DNA of 64,000 nt from Variovorax ginsengisoli (lineage in GTDB: Bacteria; Pseudomonadota; Gammaproteobacteria; Burkholderiales; Burkholderiaceae_C), in the NCBI RefSeq assembly GCF_030486595.1, contig NZ_JAUJZH010000010.1, positions 62,001 through 126,000 on the forward strand. The letters run 5' to 3'. The translations under genes and the position numbers were made by a program. Below the pieces are notes generated by a model that made no database searches, was not told the origin of the DNA, and was given only the letters and a program-made list of their open reading frames with translations. Below, piece after piece: positions 1 through 9,061 of this stretch (within the stretch, counting starts at the first letter, position 1; each line of letters begins with the position of its first letter).

Positions 1-528
1 GGCCGCGCGCGCGGGGGCGGGTGGGGCCGGCCGGCGTTCGACCGCCGCCGGCGTGGCGGGCGGCGGCGCGGGCGCTGCGGCGACGGCGGGTGGCGGCACG
101 AGCGGCTTGTCGGTCACTTCCGCTTCGCCGGGGCTCAGCGACGAGCCGAGCGGCACCGGCTGCGGCATCGGCTCCGGCGGCCTGGGCGCTGCGGCGGCCT
201 GCGCGGGTGCTGGCGGCGCGACCGCCACCGGCGCCGCGCGGCTCGCGGGCGCGGGCACCTTGCGTGTCACATAGCCGAACCAGCCGCCGAATCCGATCGC
301 CACCGCGAGCATGAGCGCACCCAGCCCGAGCCAGAACTCGCGCGGCGCGTTCTGCCCGGCGAGGCCGGCCGGATGCGCCGCGGCAGCGGCGGCCGGCCGC
401 TTCGAGCGCAGGCCATCCAGCAGCGACGGCCCGGTGGCGGCAAAGCCGGGCAGCTTGCGGGCGCAGCCGTGGCAGAACTTCGCGGCATCGCGGTTCTCGG
501 TCTGGCAGGCGGCACAGATCACCGGCAT
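1..528 (-). CDS. Zinc-ribbon membrane protein, C-terminus cut by window edge
   Basis: Partial gene of unknown function; 176 codons are visible and the frame is still open at base 1. The start is the ATG at 526-528, preceded by an AAGGAG ribosome site. The N-terminus has two CxxC knuckles (CAAC at residues 5-8 and CHGC at 19-22), a zinc-ribbon that probably binds one zinc. A basic, Ala-rich linker follows, then one hydrophobic segment of about 20 residues near 65-87, then a long Pro/Ala-rich tail. This order suggests a cytoplasmic zinc ribbon anchored in the inner membrane with a periplasmic low-complexity tail. It is divergent from the dipeptidase gene, with about 130 bp between them. Confidence 0.75.
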   Translation of the reverse strand, partial: MPVICAACQTENRDAAKFCHGCARKLPGFAATGPSLLDGLRSKRPAAAAAAHPAGLAGQNAPREFWLGLGALMLAVAIGFGGWFGYVTRKVPAPASRAAPVAVAPPAPAQAAAAPRPPEPMPQPVPLGSSLSPGEAEVTDKPLVPPPAVAAAPAPPPATPAAVERRPAPPAPARAA

Positions 529-662
529 CGGGACTCCTTGGGCAACGGGACGCAAACGTGCATTTTTCGGCCTGGGCGTCGCGGCGTCTGCCAGCCGCTG
601 CCTACTTTTTCCGGTCGTAGACTTGCATGCCTCTGCCCAAGTTCCCAGGCCGGACCCCCACC

Positions 663-2399
663 ATGCATCGATTCACTTTATCCATTTTCCCGGTGAGCCT
701 CGCGCTGGCCATCGCCGCCCCGGGTGTGGCCGCCGACACCCTCAAGAAGCCCGAGCTCGACCGCCTCGCCGCGACCCAGCAGGCGGCGCCTGCGGCCAGC
801 TTCCGCGCCTTCCTGGCGCAGGCCGCCAAGGCCGATCCCAGCCTCAAGCCGGCCATAGCTGCCTACGAGGCCAGGCGCCCGCTCGCCGGCGATGACCTGA
901 TCCAGGTCGCGCGCCTGCTGGGGCTCTACAACCGCCTCCACAACCAGAAGGCGGTGCTGTCGTCGCTCGAGGCGATGATCGCGATCCCGACGGTGCGCGA
1001 CGACAAGGTGCCGCCGCACGAGAGCCCGCAGATCGTCGAGTTCGGTCGCCTGGTCGAACGCATGGCCAAGGACTTCGGATTGCAATACCGCAACGTCGAC
1101 AACCGGATCTTCGAGGTCAAGCTGCCGGGCCGGGGTGCCGACGAGTTCGGCATCCTGACCCACGCCGACGTCGTGCCCGTGGTGCCCGACGAGTGGGTGC
1201 TCGACGACGGCACGCGGCTCGATCCCTTCAAGATGACGCGCGTGGGCGGCACGCTCTACGGGCGCGGCACGATCGACGACAAGGGCTCGATCGCGGCGGT
1301 GCTGTACGCGATGAAGGCCGTGAAGGAAAGCGGCCTGCCGCTGGCCCGCACGATCCGCCTGATGATCGAGACCACGGAGGAAACCGGCGGCGACGGCATG
1401 AAGTACTACCGCGCGAAGACGCCGCTGCCCGACTACAACATCGTGCTCGACAGCAAGTACCCGGCCGTGGTCGCCGAGAAAGGCTCGGGCGCGCTCAAGG
1501 TCTTCTTCCCGGTCGAGGAGGCAGACGGCAGCAGCGCCGTGCGCACCGCCATCACCGCGATGGCGGGCGCCTCGTCGGCCAACGCGGTGCCGCAGACGGC
1601 GACCGCCACGCTGAAGGGGGGCGACCTGGCGCAGGTGGCGGCCCGGCTCGAGTTCGTCAAGGGGCCTTTCATCCGCAAGTACGAGGGCCAGGGCGGCAAG
1701 TTCGGCATCGACATCGCGAAGGGTGCGGACAGCATCGAGGTCAAGGTCACGGGCGTGTCGGCGCACGGCTCGCGGCCGGAGGAGGGCGTCAACCCGCTGC
1801 CGCGGCTCGCGCTCTTCCTGCAGGAGTCCGGCGTGGTGACGGCGGGCAACCACTACACCAAGGCCGTCAGGTACCTGATCGACCTCTATGGCACCGGCTA
1901 CCTCGGCGAGAAGATGGGCGTCGGCTACCAGGACGACTTCATGGGGCCGCTGACCTTGTCGCCCAACCTGATCCGCGAGAAGGACGGCAAGCTCGAGGTG
2001 ACCACCAACGTGCGGATGCCGCGCGGCAGCACGCCCGAGCAGCTCACGGCCACGCTCAAGTCCAAGGTCGACGAGTGGGCCGCGGCGAGCCAGGCCCGGG
2101 TCGAGATCGACTATGCACAGGGCGACTGGATGGCACGCGACCCCAAGGGCGCCTGGTTGTCGACCTTGCTCAACATCTTCGGCGACACCACTGGCCTCGA
2201 AGCCAAGCCAGTGTCGACCGCGGGCAGCACCACCGCCAAGCTGATGCCCAATGCGATCAACTTCGGACCGGCGATGCCCGGCAAGAAGTACACGGCGCAC
2301 AACGCCAAGGAATACAAGGAGCTGGCCGACCTCGACGCCGACATGCAGATGTTCACCGAGATGCTGGTGCGGATCGGGAACCTGAAGACGATGCAGTAG
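663..2399 (+). CDS. Exported M20 family dipeptidase (metallopeptidase)
   Basis: Zinc exopeptidase of the M20 family, expected to hydrolyse dipeptides; 578 aa. I chose the ATG at 663 rather than the in-frame ATG at 627 because it begins a normal Sec signal peptide (HRF, then a hydrophobic core, then a GVAA-type cleavage region near residue 24), which places the enzyme in the periplasm. Family metal and catalytic motifs are present: HAD at about residue 167, the GTIDDKG loop with Asp near 205, the ETTEETGG Glu pair, a VLDSKY Asp, a dimerisation-domain SAHGSRPEEG motif, and a C-terminal TAHN His. It stands alone, converging on the cbpAM genes. The exact substrate is not readable. Confidence 0.88.
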   Translation: MHRFTLSIFPVSLALAIAAPGVAADTLKKPELDRLAATQQAAPAASFRAFLAQAAKADPSLKPAIAAYEARRPLAGDDLIQVARLLGLYNRLHNQKAVLSSLEAMIAIPTVRDDKVPPHESPQIVEFGRLVERMAKDFGLQYRNVDNRIFEVKLPGRGADEFGILTHADVVPVVPDEWVLDDGTRLDPFKMTRVGGTLYGRGTIDDKGSIAAVLYAMKAVKESGLPLARTIRLMIETTEETGGDGMKYYRAKTPLPDYNIVLDSKYPAVVAEKGSGALKVFFPVEEADGSSAVRTAITAMAGASSANAVPQTATATLKGGDLAQVAARLEFVKGPFIRKYEGQGGKFGIDIAKGADSIEVKVTGVSAHGSRPEEGVNPLPRLALFLQESGVVTAGNHYTKAVRYLIDLYGTGYLGEKMGVGYQDDFMGPLTLSPNLIREKDGKLEVTTNVRMPRGSTPEQLTATLKSKVDEWAAASQARVEIDYAQGDWMARDPKGAWLSTLLNIFGDTTGLEAKPVSTAGSTTAKLMPNAINFGPAMPGKKYTAHNAKEYKELADLDADMQMFTEMLVRIGNLKTMQ

Positions 2400-2420
2400 G
2401 CGCCGGCGGCAGGATCTTCT

Positions 2421-2747
2421 TCAGATCTCGCGCCCCAGTCCCTGCGCCCGCAGCACGCCCTTCAGCCGCCGCACCTCGTGCTCGAGGTCGAGGATCAGCG
2501 CGGCCGCATCGAGCCCGACGCCGAAGTCGCGCTCCAGCCGTCGGGCTTCCAGCGCGCATTGCAGGTCGCTGCCATGGAAGCGCCAGTCGTCCGGCCGCTC
2601 GGCCGGCGTGCGGGACTCGATGATGCCGACCTCGACCAGCTGGACCACCCAGTCGAGCTGCGCGCCGCAGGCATGCGCGAGTTCGCTGGCGGCCAGGGGG
2701 TGCGAGGCGCTGAGCGTGGTGGTCGTGATGGAGACGGAGGAAGTCAT
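2421..2747 (-). CDS. cbpM: Chaperone modulator CbpM
   Basis: Small partner of the DnaJ-like co-chaperone CbpA; in E. coli CbpM binds the J domain and blocks its stimulation of DnaK. 108 aa, close to the usual 100-110. A MerR-like helical core (ASELAHACGAQLDWVVQLVE, then VGIIESR) is followed by a C-terminal coiled stretch with repeated LE and RRL patterns. ATG 2747 lies about 10 nt after a GGAG; a GTG at 2756 would instead overlap the cbpA stop in a GTGA arrangement. Either way it is the second gene of a cbpA-cbpM operon and probably translationally coupled. Confidence 0.88.
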   Translation of the reverse strand: MTSSVSITTTTLSASHPLAASELAHACGAQLDWVVQLVEVGIIESRTPAERPDDWRFHGSDLQCALEARRLERDFGVGLDAAALILDLEHEVRRLKGVLRAQGLGREI

Positions 2748-2752
2748 GGTCG

Positions 2753-3712
2753 TCACACTCCGAGATGGCGCCGCGGATCGAACGGCGCGGCCTGGGCGAG
2801 CTGCTCGTAGGCCTTGCGCGCGGCGTCGGTGTCGGCCGGCGGCAGTGCGATCTCGAGCAGCAGATACAGGTGGCCCGGCGGCTTGCCCGGCAGGCCGCGT
2901 TCCTTGAGGCGCAGCTTGAGTCCGTTGCGCGCCTTGGGCGGCACCGTGACCTCGACCACGCCGCCGCCCGGCGTCGGCACCTTGACCTGCGCGCCGAGCG
3001 CGCCTTCGGTCGGCGTGATCGGCAGGGTCATGTAGAGATCGCGGTCCTCGACCCGGTACAGCGGATGCGGCGCGATGCGCACCTCGAGGTACAGGTCACC
3101 GGCCGGCTCGCCGCCGTGGCCCGGCATGCCCTGGCCCGCCAGCCGGATGTACTGGCCCGGATGCACGCCGGGCGGGATCTTCACGGAAAGCGTCCGGGTC
3201 TTGAACTCGGGCCGGCCCTGGGCGTCGAGCTCCTGCGAGCGCAGCGTGATCTCGCGCTCGGCGCCGTTGAGCGCGTCTTCCAGCGCGATCTCGATGGCCG
3301 CGTGATGGTCCTCTCCGCGGGCGCGGTAGTTGCGGCGCTGGGCGCCGCGCCGTTCGGCGGCGCCGAACACCGACGAGAAGAACTCGCTGAAGTCGGCGTG
3401 GTCGGCTGGCCCCTGGTTGGCGCCCCGATGGAACTCGAAGCCCTCGTCCCAGTTCGGCGGCGGCCTGAAGCTGCCGTCCGGACTGCCGCCGCGCGCGACA
3501 TGGTCGGCCAGCTGGTCGTAGGCGGCGCGCTTCTCCTTGTCGCGCAGCACGTCGTTGGCCTCGTTGATTTCGCGCATGCGCTGGTCGGCGTCGGCTTCCT
3601 TGCTGACGTCGGGGTGGTACTTGCGCGCCAGCTTGCGATAGGCCTTGCGCACCTCGTCTTCCGAGGCCCCGCGCTCGAGGCCCAGCGTCTTGTAGTAGTC
3701 CTTGAAGTCCAT
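2753..3712 (-). CDS. cbpA: DnaJ-type co-chaperone CbpA
   Basis: Curved-DNA-binding protein and DnaK co-chaperone, 319 aa. The N-terminal J domain begins MDFKDYYKTLG and has the HPD motif at residues 33-35 that stimulates the DnaK ATPase. A Gly/Phe-poor linker follows, then two beta-rich substrate-binding domains (PPGVHPGQYIRLAGQG and a KVPTPGGGVVEVTVPP stretch), with no DnaJ-type zinc-finger region. That layout is CbpA rather than DnaJ. The start is ATG 3712. The gene is directly upstream of cbpM and 20 bp downstream of a phosphatase gene, so all three may be co-transcribed. Confidence 0.92.
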   Translation of the reverse strand: MDFKDYYKTLGLERGASEDEVRKAYRKLARKYHPDVSKEADADQRMREINEANDVLRDKEKRAAYDQLADHVARGGSPDGSFRPPPNWDEGFEFHRGANQGPADHADFSEFFSSVFGAAERRGAQRRNYRARGEDHHAAIEIALEDALNGAEREITLRSQELDAQGRPEFKTRTLSVKIPPGVHPGQYIRLAGQGMPGHGGEPAGDLYLEVRIAPHPLYRVEDRDLYMTLPITPTEGALGAQVKVPTPGGGVVEVTVPPKARNGLKLRLKERGLPGKPPGHLYLLLEIALPPADTDAARKAYEQLAQAAPFDPRRHLGV

Positions 3713-3732
3713 GGCGGTTCCGCGAAGAGTTG

Positions 3733-4347
3733 TCAGGCAATGGCGGCGCCGCCGTCGACCTGCTGCAGCAGCGACCTGACGCGCCAGCCGGCGCCGTCGC
3801 GTTCGAAGCGCAGCGGCTGCGCGTTGCCGAGCAGTCCCATGTCGACCGGCACGCCGAGCAGCGCCGCCAGCACGTAGAGCGAGCCGCCGTGCGCCACGAT
3901 CAGCACCGGTGCCGGCTGCGCCAGCGCCTGGTCGAGGGCGGTTCGCTTGCGGGCCACGAACTCGGACAGGGTCTCGCCGCCCGTGGGCGCGCAGGCCCAG
4001 TCGATGTTTGCGGACGAGGTGCCGATCAGTTCGCCGAAGTGGCGCTCGCGCAGGCCCTCGTGCACCCAGGGCGCGATGCCGTGCGGCGCCGACACCGCGT
4101 GCGCCGTGGTCAGTGCCCGATGCACATTGCTGCTCACGATGCTGCGGATCGGCTCGCCGGCAAGCAGTTCGGCGGCGCGCGCCGCCTGCTGCAGGCCGAG
4201 CGCGCTGAGCGGTTCGTCGGCGGCCTGGAAGATGCGCCGAGCATTGCACTCGGTCTGGCCATGGCGCAGGAAGTAGAAGTGGTCGCAGGCCGGCACGAGC
4301 GGATGCGCCGCGGCCAGGGTGGCGAGTTGGAGCAGGCCGGGATTCAT
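3733..4347 (-). CDS. Histidine phosphatase family protein
   Basis: Phosphoglycerate-mutase-like phosphatase, 204 aa. The catalytic RHG motif is at residues 28-30 (FLRHGQTECNARRIFQ), with His29 as the expected phospho-acceptor. A second family motif (SSNVHRALTTA) and the distal catalytic His (IVAHGGSLYV) are also present. Members act on small phosphates, including cobalamin precursors, but nothing nearby points to one substrate. Soluble, with no signal peptide. It precedes cbpA on the same strand with a 20-bp gap. Confidence 0.85.
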   Translation of the reverse strand: MNPGLLQLATLAAAHPLVPACDHFYFLRHGQTECNARRIFQAADEPLSALGLQQAARAAELLAGEPIRSIVSSNVHRALTTAHAVSAPHGIAPWVHEGLRERHFGELIGTSSANIDWACAPTGGETLSEFVARKRTALDQALAQPAPVLIVAHGGSLYVLAALLGVPVDMGLLGNAQPLRFERDGAGWRVRSLLQQVDGGAAIA

Positions 4348-4372
4348 CGGGTGGGTTCCGGGTGGAGGGGAG

Positions 4373-5956
4373 TTACAGCAGCCATTCGATCGGCAGCACT
4401 TCGAGGAAGTCGATCCAGCTCCGCTTGAGCGCGCCGGCGCCGGGTTCGGTGGTGTAGCGCACCTCGCCCTGCGGCCCCTGCTCGATCCATTCCATGCCCT
4501 GGCCGTCCGCCTTCAGCCGCACCTCGAAGGCTTTGGCGGGGATCGCGGTGTCGAACTGCCGGGCCAGTTGGCCGGACAGGTTCTGGCTGTCGATGATCAC
4601 GCCCATCTCGGTGTTGAGCCGGGCCGATCGCGGATCGAGGTTGAACGAACCCACGAAGATGCGCTCGCGATCGATCGCGAAGGTCTTGGCGTGCAGGCTG
4701 GAAGCCGAACTGCCGCGGCTGCCGCTGCCGGGAACTCCGCCGTCTCGTGCGCGTTCCTTGTCCTTCTCGGGCGGTGGCACCGCGTCGCCGGGCTTCAGCT
4801 CGTAGACCCGGACCCCGCCCTCGAGCAACTGCTTGCGGTACTTGGCGTAGCCGGCATGGACCGCGCTGACGTCGGTCGCCGCCAACGAGTTGGTCAGCAC
4901 GCGGACCTTGACGCCCGAGCCGGCCATCTTCACCAGCGACCTGGTGCCGTCCTTGCCGGGCACGAAGTAGGGCGAGACCAGGTCCAGTTCGCGGCGAGGC
5001 TGGCCGAAGGCCGCGACCAGCAGCGGCATCATCTGCAGGTCGCTGCGGTCGGTCGACTCGAGCACCTTGGCCGGGTCGTCGTGGATGACGTGGGCGGTGG
5101 TCCAGTCGAGCGTCAGGCGGCCTTCGTCGAGCTCGCGCAGCAGCGGGGTCTGGCGCACGGCGTCGAGGTAGCGCGTGGCCTCGGGATCGCGGCTGACCTG
5201 GTCCCAGCCAGCCTTCAGATTGGCCTGCGCGCCCGGGCCCGGCGGCCCCAGCAGGCTGGCGGCTGGATAGGCCGAGGGGCTGTTCCAAAACAGGTCGAAG
5301 GCGGTCGAGACTTCGCGCACCACCGGGCCGACCGCCACCACGTCCAGGTCCTGGAAGCCGACTTCCATGTTGGCGCCGAAGTACTCGTCGCCGATGTTGC
5401 GGCCGCCGACGATCGTGAGCTGGTTGTCGGCGGTGAAGGACTTGTTGTGCATGCGCCGATTGACGCGCGAGAAGTCGAAGGCGAAGTCGCCGAGCCGCAG
5501 GCCCCGGTTCGCGAACGGATTGAAGAGCCGGACCTCGATGTTGGGATGGGCGTCGAGGGCCGCCAGCATCGGGTCGAGGCCGCCAGTGTTGGCGTCGTCG
5601 AGCAGCACGCGCACCCGCACGCCGCGTTCGGCCGCGTCCCACAGGGCCTGCCACATGAGCTTGCCGGTGGTGTCGTTGCGCCAGATGTAGTACTGCAGGT
5701 CGAGGCTGCGATCGGCGCGGCGGGCAAGGAGAATGCGGGCCGCGAAGGCGTCCTCGGCCGACTGCAGCGCGCGGATGCCGGATTGGTCCGGATGGGCCGT
5801 CACCGCGGGACCGAAGGCCTTGGCCAGCCGGGTATCGGCCGTATTGACAAGGGCCTGGGACTCGGAGCGTTCGACCTTCCCGGGCAGGCTGGAGCAGCCG
5901 GTGAGGAGCAGGCCGAGAAGGAGGGCGACCAGGACGCGTGAGGCTGAAAGTGACAC
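4373..5956 (-). CDS. Phospholipase D family lipoprotein, ClsC-like cardiolipin synthase
   Basis: Member of the phospholipase D superfamily, most like the YmdC/ClsC cardiolipin synthases; 527 aa from the GTG at 5956. This start gives a lipoprotein signal with an LTGC lipobox and Cys21. An ATG-like start further up (to 6028) would bury the signal behind 24 residues. Two HKD motifs are intact: MHNKSFTADN and LHAKTFAIDRERIFVGSFN, which together form one active site with the two His as nucleophile and acid. Expected role: phosphatidyl transfer to make cardiolipin at the membrane. The next gene on this strand is a CDP-alcohol phosphotransferase, so the pair fits phospholipid synthesis. Confidence 0.85.
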   Translation of the reverse strand: MSLSASRVLVALLLGLLLTGCSSLPGKVERSESQALVNTADTRLAKAFGPAVTAHPDQSGIRALQSAEDAFAARILLARRADRSLDLQYYIWRNDTTGKLMWQALWDAAERGVRVRVLLDDANTGGLDPMLAALDAHPNIEVRLFNPFANRGLRLGDFAFDFSRVNRRMHNKSFTADNQLTIVGGRNIGDEYFGANMEVGFQDLDVVAVGPVVREVSTAFDLFWNSPSAYPAASLLGPPGPGAQANLKAGWDQVSRDPEATRYLDAVRQTPLLRELDEGRLTLDWTTAHVIHDDPAKVLESTDRSDLQMMPLLVAAFGQPRRELDLVSPYFVPGKDGTRSLVKMAGSGVKVRVLTNSLAATDVSAVHAGYAKYRKQLLEGGVRVYELKPGDAVPPPEKDKERARDGGVPGSGSRGSSASSLHAKTFAIDRERIFVGSFNLDPRSARLNTEMGVIIDSQNLSGQLARQFDTAIPAKAFEVRLKADGQGMEWIEQGPQGEVRYTTEPGAGALKRSWIDFLEVLPIEWLL

Positions 5957-6035
5957 GGCGCGTTTCCGACGATGACGGTGCGGCCATTCTAGGCAGGTTG
6001 AACCCGCAGGCCGGCGGTCGGCCGTCATCGACGCG

Positions 6036-6674
6036 TCACAACTTCGGAATGTGCAGCGTCTTGCTGATCATCAAGGTGCCCGAGAGGCCGAACAACAGGG
6101 CCAGCGGATGCAGCACCCACGGCCCGATGGACCATGCGCCGCCCCAGATGGCGTCGCCAATGTGGCCTTGCCGGGCCGCCAGGGCCAGCACGCCGACCAG
6201 CACCACGCTGGTCGGGATCGGCGTGCCCTCGAAATACTTGACCTTGTCCGCGCCTTCGGAGAGCGCTTCGGCCGTGACGTTGTAGCGCGCCAGGCGGCTC
6301 ACGCCGCAGCAGACGAAATAGATCAGCAGCGCGCAGTCCCAGCCGCCATCGAGGCCGGCCGCAAACCCCAGGGTCGCCGGCAGCACGCCGAAGGAGATCA
6401 CGTCGGCCAGCGAGTCGAGTTCGCGGCCGAGCGCCGAGTGGGTCTGGCGCCAGCGCGCGATGCGGCCGTCGAAGACGTCGAAGACGAAGGCCGCGGGCGC
6501 CAGCGCCGCGGCCCAGAGGAAGTGCGCCAGCGACTGGCTGCGCATGAAGGCCATCGCCAGGAAGATGGCGCCGACGCCGCAGGCCGCGTTGCCGAGCGTG
6601 AACGCATCGGCGAGATGAAAGCCGCGAATCATCGAGAAATGCTTGCGGGCCGGCGCGGGGGCTGAAGTGGACAT
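6036..6674 (-). CDS. CDP-alcohol phosphatidyltransferase, PssA-like
   Basis: Integral membrane enzyme that swaps the CMP of CDP-diacylglycerol for an alcohol, most likely serine (phosphatidylserine synthase type II); 212 aa. The diagnostic motif DGRIARWRQTHSALGRELD, followed by SLAD, contains all conserved Asp, Gly and Arg residues (DGxxAR, G, DxxxD). Five or six hydrophobic segments follow the expected pattern. I used ATG 6674 (MSTSAPAP); ATG 6686 and GTG 6704 are in frame upstream. Substrate assignment to serine is by overall resemblance, and glycerol or inositol cannot be excluded. It sits 79 bp upstream of the ClsC-like gene on the same strand. Confidence 0.8.
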   Translation of the reverse strand: MSTSAPAPARKHFSMIRGFHLADAFTLGNAACGVGAIFLAMAFMRSQSLAHFLWAAALAPAAFVFDVFDGRIARWRQTHSALGRELDSLADVISFGVLPATLGFAAGLDGGWDCALLIYFVCCGVSRLARYNVTAEALSEGADKVKYFEGTPIPTSVVLVGVLALAARQGHIGDAIWGGAWSIGPWVLHPLALLFGLSGTLMISKTLHIPKL

Positions 6675-6845
6675 GCTGGGTTCCATGGAGAAATGCGACT
6701 GCACCTTAGCTCAACCGCGAGCCGGGGCGTGTAGTCGCATTCTGATGCCGAGCCGGCCCTGTCGGATCGAATGGCACGCGCCACACCCTCGGCACCTCGT
6801 TCGCCTTGCGCCAGAACCCGCGCCACAGCGCGGCATCCTTGGACG

Positions 6846-7598
6846 CTAGGTCGCTGTCGCCAAGGCGTCGTGCGCCTCGGCGATGCGGGCGAACCGGCCG
6901 AGCAGCCCGGCCGCGAGCGCGGTGGGGGCCACCCGGTCGCGCAGCGCCGCCGGATCGAGGCCCTGGCCGCGCAGGTCGTCGCCCAGGTGATCGACATAGC
7001 CGCGCATGATCTCGGCGTCGAATTCGGGATGGAACTGCAGGCCCCAGGCCTGGTCGCCGATCCGGAAGGCCTGCGTCGGCTCGAAGGCATTGCCCGCGAG
7101 GCGGACCGCGCCTTCGGGCAGCTGCAGCGCGCTCTGCCGATGCACCACATGGGCCTCGAAGCGCGCGGGCAGGCCAGCCATGAGGGCATCGTCGGCGGCC
7201 TCGGGCTGGAGTTCGACCTCGACGGTGCCGATCTCCATGCCGCCCGGGTGGTCGCCGGCCTCGCCGCCGAGCGCATCGGCCAGCAGTTGATGGCCGAAAC
7301 AGATGCCGAGCACCGGCGTGCCGTGAGCGACCAGCTGCGCGAGCCAGCGGCCGGTGGCTTCGCTCCAGGGTGCGCGGTGGGAGACCATGGCGTGCGAGCC
7401 GGACACGATGGCGCCCGAAATCTGGTCGGGCGAGGGCAGCGCGTCGCCGCGGCGCGGGTCGAGCACCACGACCGGCAGCCGGGTGTCGCCGAGGCCGTCG
7501 GCCATCCAGTGTTCGAAGTCGCCACGCCGGTCACGCAGGGCGTCGAAGGTTTCACCGACCTTGATGATCGCGAGCGGGCGGGGAGAGGTGTTTTCCAT
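6846..7598 (-). CDS. Class I glutamine amidotransferase domain protein
   Basis: Free-standing GATase-1 protein of the GuaA-like subfamily, 250 aa. The nucleophile elbow is GICFGHQ with the catalytic Cys, and the His-Glu pair is in LQFHPEF, so the glutaminase triad is intact. No synthetase domain is fused. Relatives act as glutamine amidotransferases or as gamma-glutamyl hydrolases in polyamine or amino-acid metabolism. The start ATG 7598 begins MENTSPRPLAIIKVG, which places the first beta strand correctly; the longer open frame upstream is non-homologous. The roughly 170 bp downstream (6675-6845) holds no gene I can support. Confidence 0.82.
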   Translation of the reverse strand: MENTSPRPLAIIKVGETFDALRDRRGDFEHWMADGLGDTRLPVVVLDPRRGDALPSPDQISGAIVSGSHAMVSHRAPWSEATGRWLAQLVAHGTPVLGICFGHQLLADALGGEAGDHPGGMEIGTVEVELQPEAADDALMAGLPARFEAHVVHRQSALQLPEGAVRLAGNAFEPTQAFRIGDQAWGLQFHPEFDAEIMRGYVDHLGDDLRGQGLDPAALRDRVAPTALAAGLLGRFARIAEAHDALATAT

Positions 7599-7651
7599 GG
7601 CCGGGATGATGCTGCAATCCGGATCGCCCCGAGGGCATGGGGCCGACCGGT

Positions 7652-9061
7652 TCAAGGGCCGGCCAGGGCCGCGAGCGCGGCCGGCACCTGCCGCGCGACC
7701 GCGGCCACCAGCGCCTGCCGTTGCGGCGCCTCGCGCCAGCGCAGGCGGCTGCCGGTTTCCCATTCCGGGTGGCTGCGCGCCGGCTGTGCCGCTCGCACCA
7801 GGTCGGCCAGCGCGCGCCGGGCCGCCGCCGCCGGTTCGCCAGAGCTGTTCGCGATGCGGTCGACCGCGGCGTGGCCGCGCGACTCGAGCGCGCGCAGCAG
7901 TTCGAGCTGCCAGGCCGCTAGCACGAACAGCACCCGGTCCTCGACCGTCAGTTCATGGACGTCGCGCAGCTTGTTGACCAGCTTGCGGCCCAGTGGTCCC
8001 AGGCCCTGCGAGACGGCGCCGCCGAGGGCGCCGCCCAGCGCCGCGCCGGCGCCGAGCGACAGGCCGGCGAGCGCCAGGTCGGCCACCACGCCGACGGCGG
8101 CGCCCACGGCCACCCCCTTGCCGAGCAGGATGCCGGCATCCTTCAGCGCCTCGGGGTGGAAGAAATCCATCGCCCAGCGGCCTTCGAGCAAGGGCAAGGC
8201 GGCTTCGTCGGCGTCGCCTTCGCGAAAGCCATGGAGCGCCAGCAGGTCGTCGGCGCAGCGCTGCGCCTTGTCGAACACGGACTTCTGCAGTTCGCCGACG
8301 AGGCGCTGGCGGGTCGGCGGATCGGCGAAGTCGTCGGCCGACGCCGTCCGCCGCATCGATGCGGCATCGACCAGCAAGTCGGCGATGCGCGTGCCGGCCG
8401 CCCGGCGGCGCTGGGCGGCTTCCTCCTCGAGGCATTCGGCCACCCGGTCGAGCGCTGCGCGTCGGTCGCGCAGCAGGGTCGCGAGGTCGCGGTAGAGCTC
8501 GCGCTCGGCGCCGACGAAGGGCGCCGCCGCGTCGAAGCGCACCACCACGTGCAGCCCGTAGGCCGACAGCAGCTCTTTCCAGGCCGCTTCGCGGCTGGCC
8601 GCATCGCGCACGAAGTTCAGTACCGGCAGCACCGGCCGTGCGCAGGCATTGAGCAATTCGATCTCGGCGCGGAACTTGGGCAGCACGGGTTCGCGGGCGT
8701 CGATCACCAGGAAGGCGGCGTCGACCTCGAGCAAGGCGCGCAGCACCTTCGCCTCCTGCTCGAACACGCCGTGCGCCTCCGGGCCTCGCAGGAACTGGCG
8801 GATCCGCTCGGGCGGCGTGGCCGCCTTGTCGAGGCTGTCGATGTGCTCGCGCAGCGCCACGCCGTCTTCCAGCCCCGGCGTGTCGAGGAAGCGGACGGCG
8901 GCCGCGCCGTCGACCCGCAGATCGACCGCCTCGACGTGGCGCGTGGTGCCGGGACGTTCTGACACCTCGCCGAAATTCACGCGCCGTGTCAGCGTGCGCA
9001 GCAGCGAGGTCTTGCCGGCATTGGCATGGCCGACCACGGCGATGCGGATCGGCTCCGTCAT
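7652..9061 (-). CDS. DUF3482 GTPase
   Basis: P-loop GTPase with a C-terminal DUF3482 domain, 469 aa. The G1 loop is GHANAGKT at residues 11-18, a G3 DTPG follows (FLDTPGLEDG), and a G4-like LNFVRD near 165. Beyond the G domain is a helical region, then a glycine-zipper segment (GVAVGAAVGVVADLAL and a run of GALGG repeats) that could insert into or peel against membrane, then a helical tail. The start overlaps the stop of the upstream DUF2868 gene by 4 bp (ATGA), so the two are translated together. Function is not established; the dynamin-like layout suggests membrane work. Confidence 0.85.
   Translation of the reverse strand: MTEPIRIAVVGHANAGKTSLLRTLTRRVNFGEVSERPGTTRHVEAVDLRVDGAAAVRFLDTPGLEDGVALREHIDSLDKAATPPERIRQFLRGPEAHGVFEQEAKVLRALLEVDAAFLVIDAREPVLPKFRAEIELLNACARPVLPVLNFVRDAASREAAWKELLSAYGLHVVVRFDAAAPFVGAERELYRDLATLLRDRRAALDRVAECLEEEAAQRRRAAGTRIADLLVDAASMRRTASADDFADPPTRQRLVGELQKSVFDKAQRCADDLLALHGFREGDADEAALPLLEGRWAMDFFHPEALKDAGILLGKGVAVGAAVGVVADLALAGLSLGAGAALGGALGGAVSQGLGPLGRKLVNKLRDVHELTVEDRVLFVLAAWQLELLRALESRGHAAVDRIANSSGEPAAAARRALADLVRAAQPARSHPEWETGSRLRWREAPQRQALVAAVARQVPAALAALAGP

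Noticed and set aside
678..2300. 540-codon minus-strand open frame opposite the dipeptidase
   Set aside because: Same shadow effect; no start signal and no recognisable fold.
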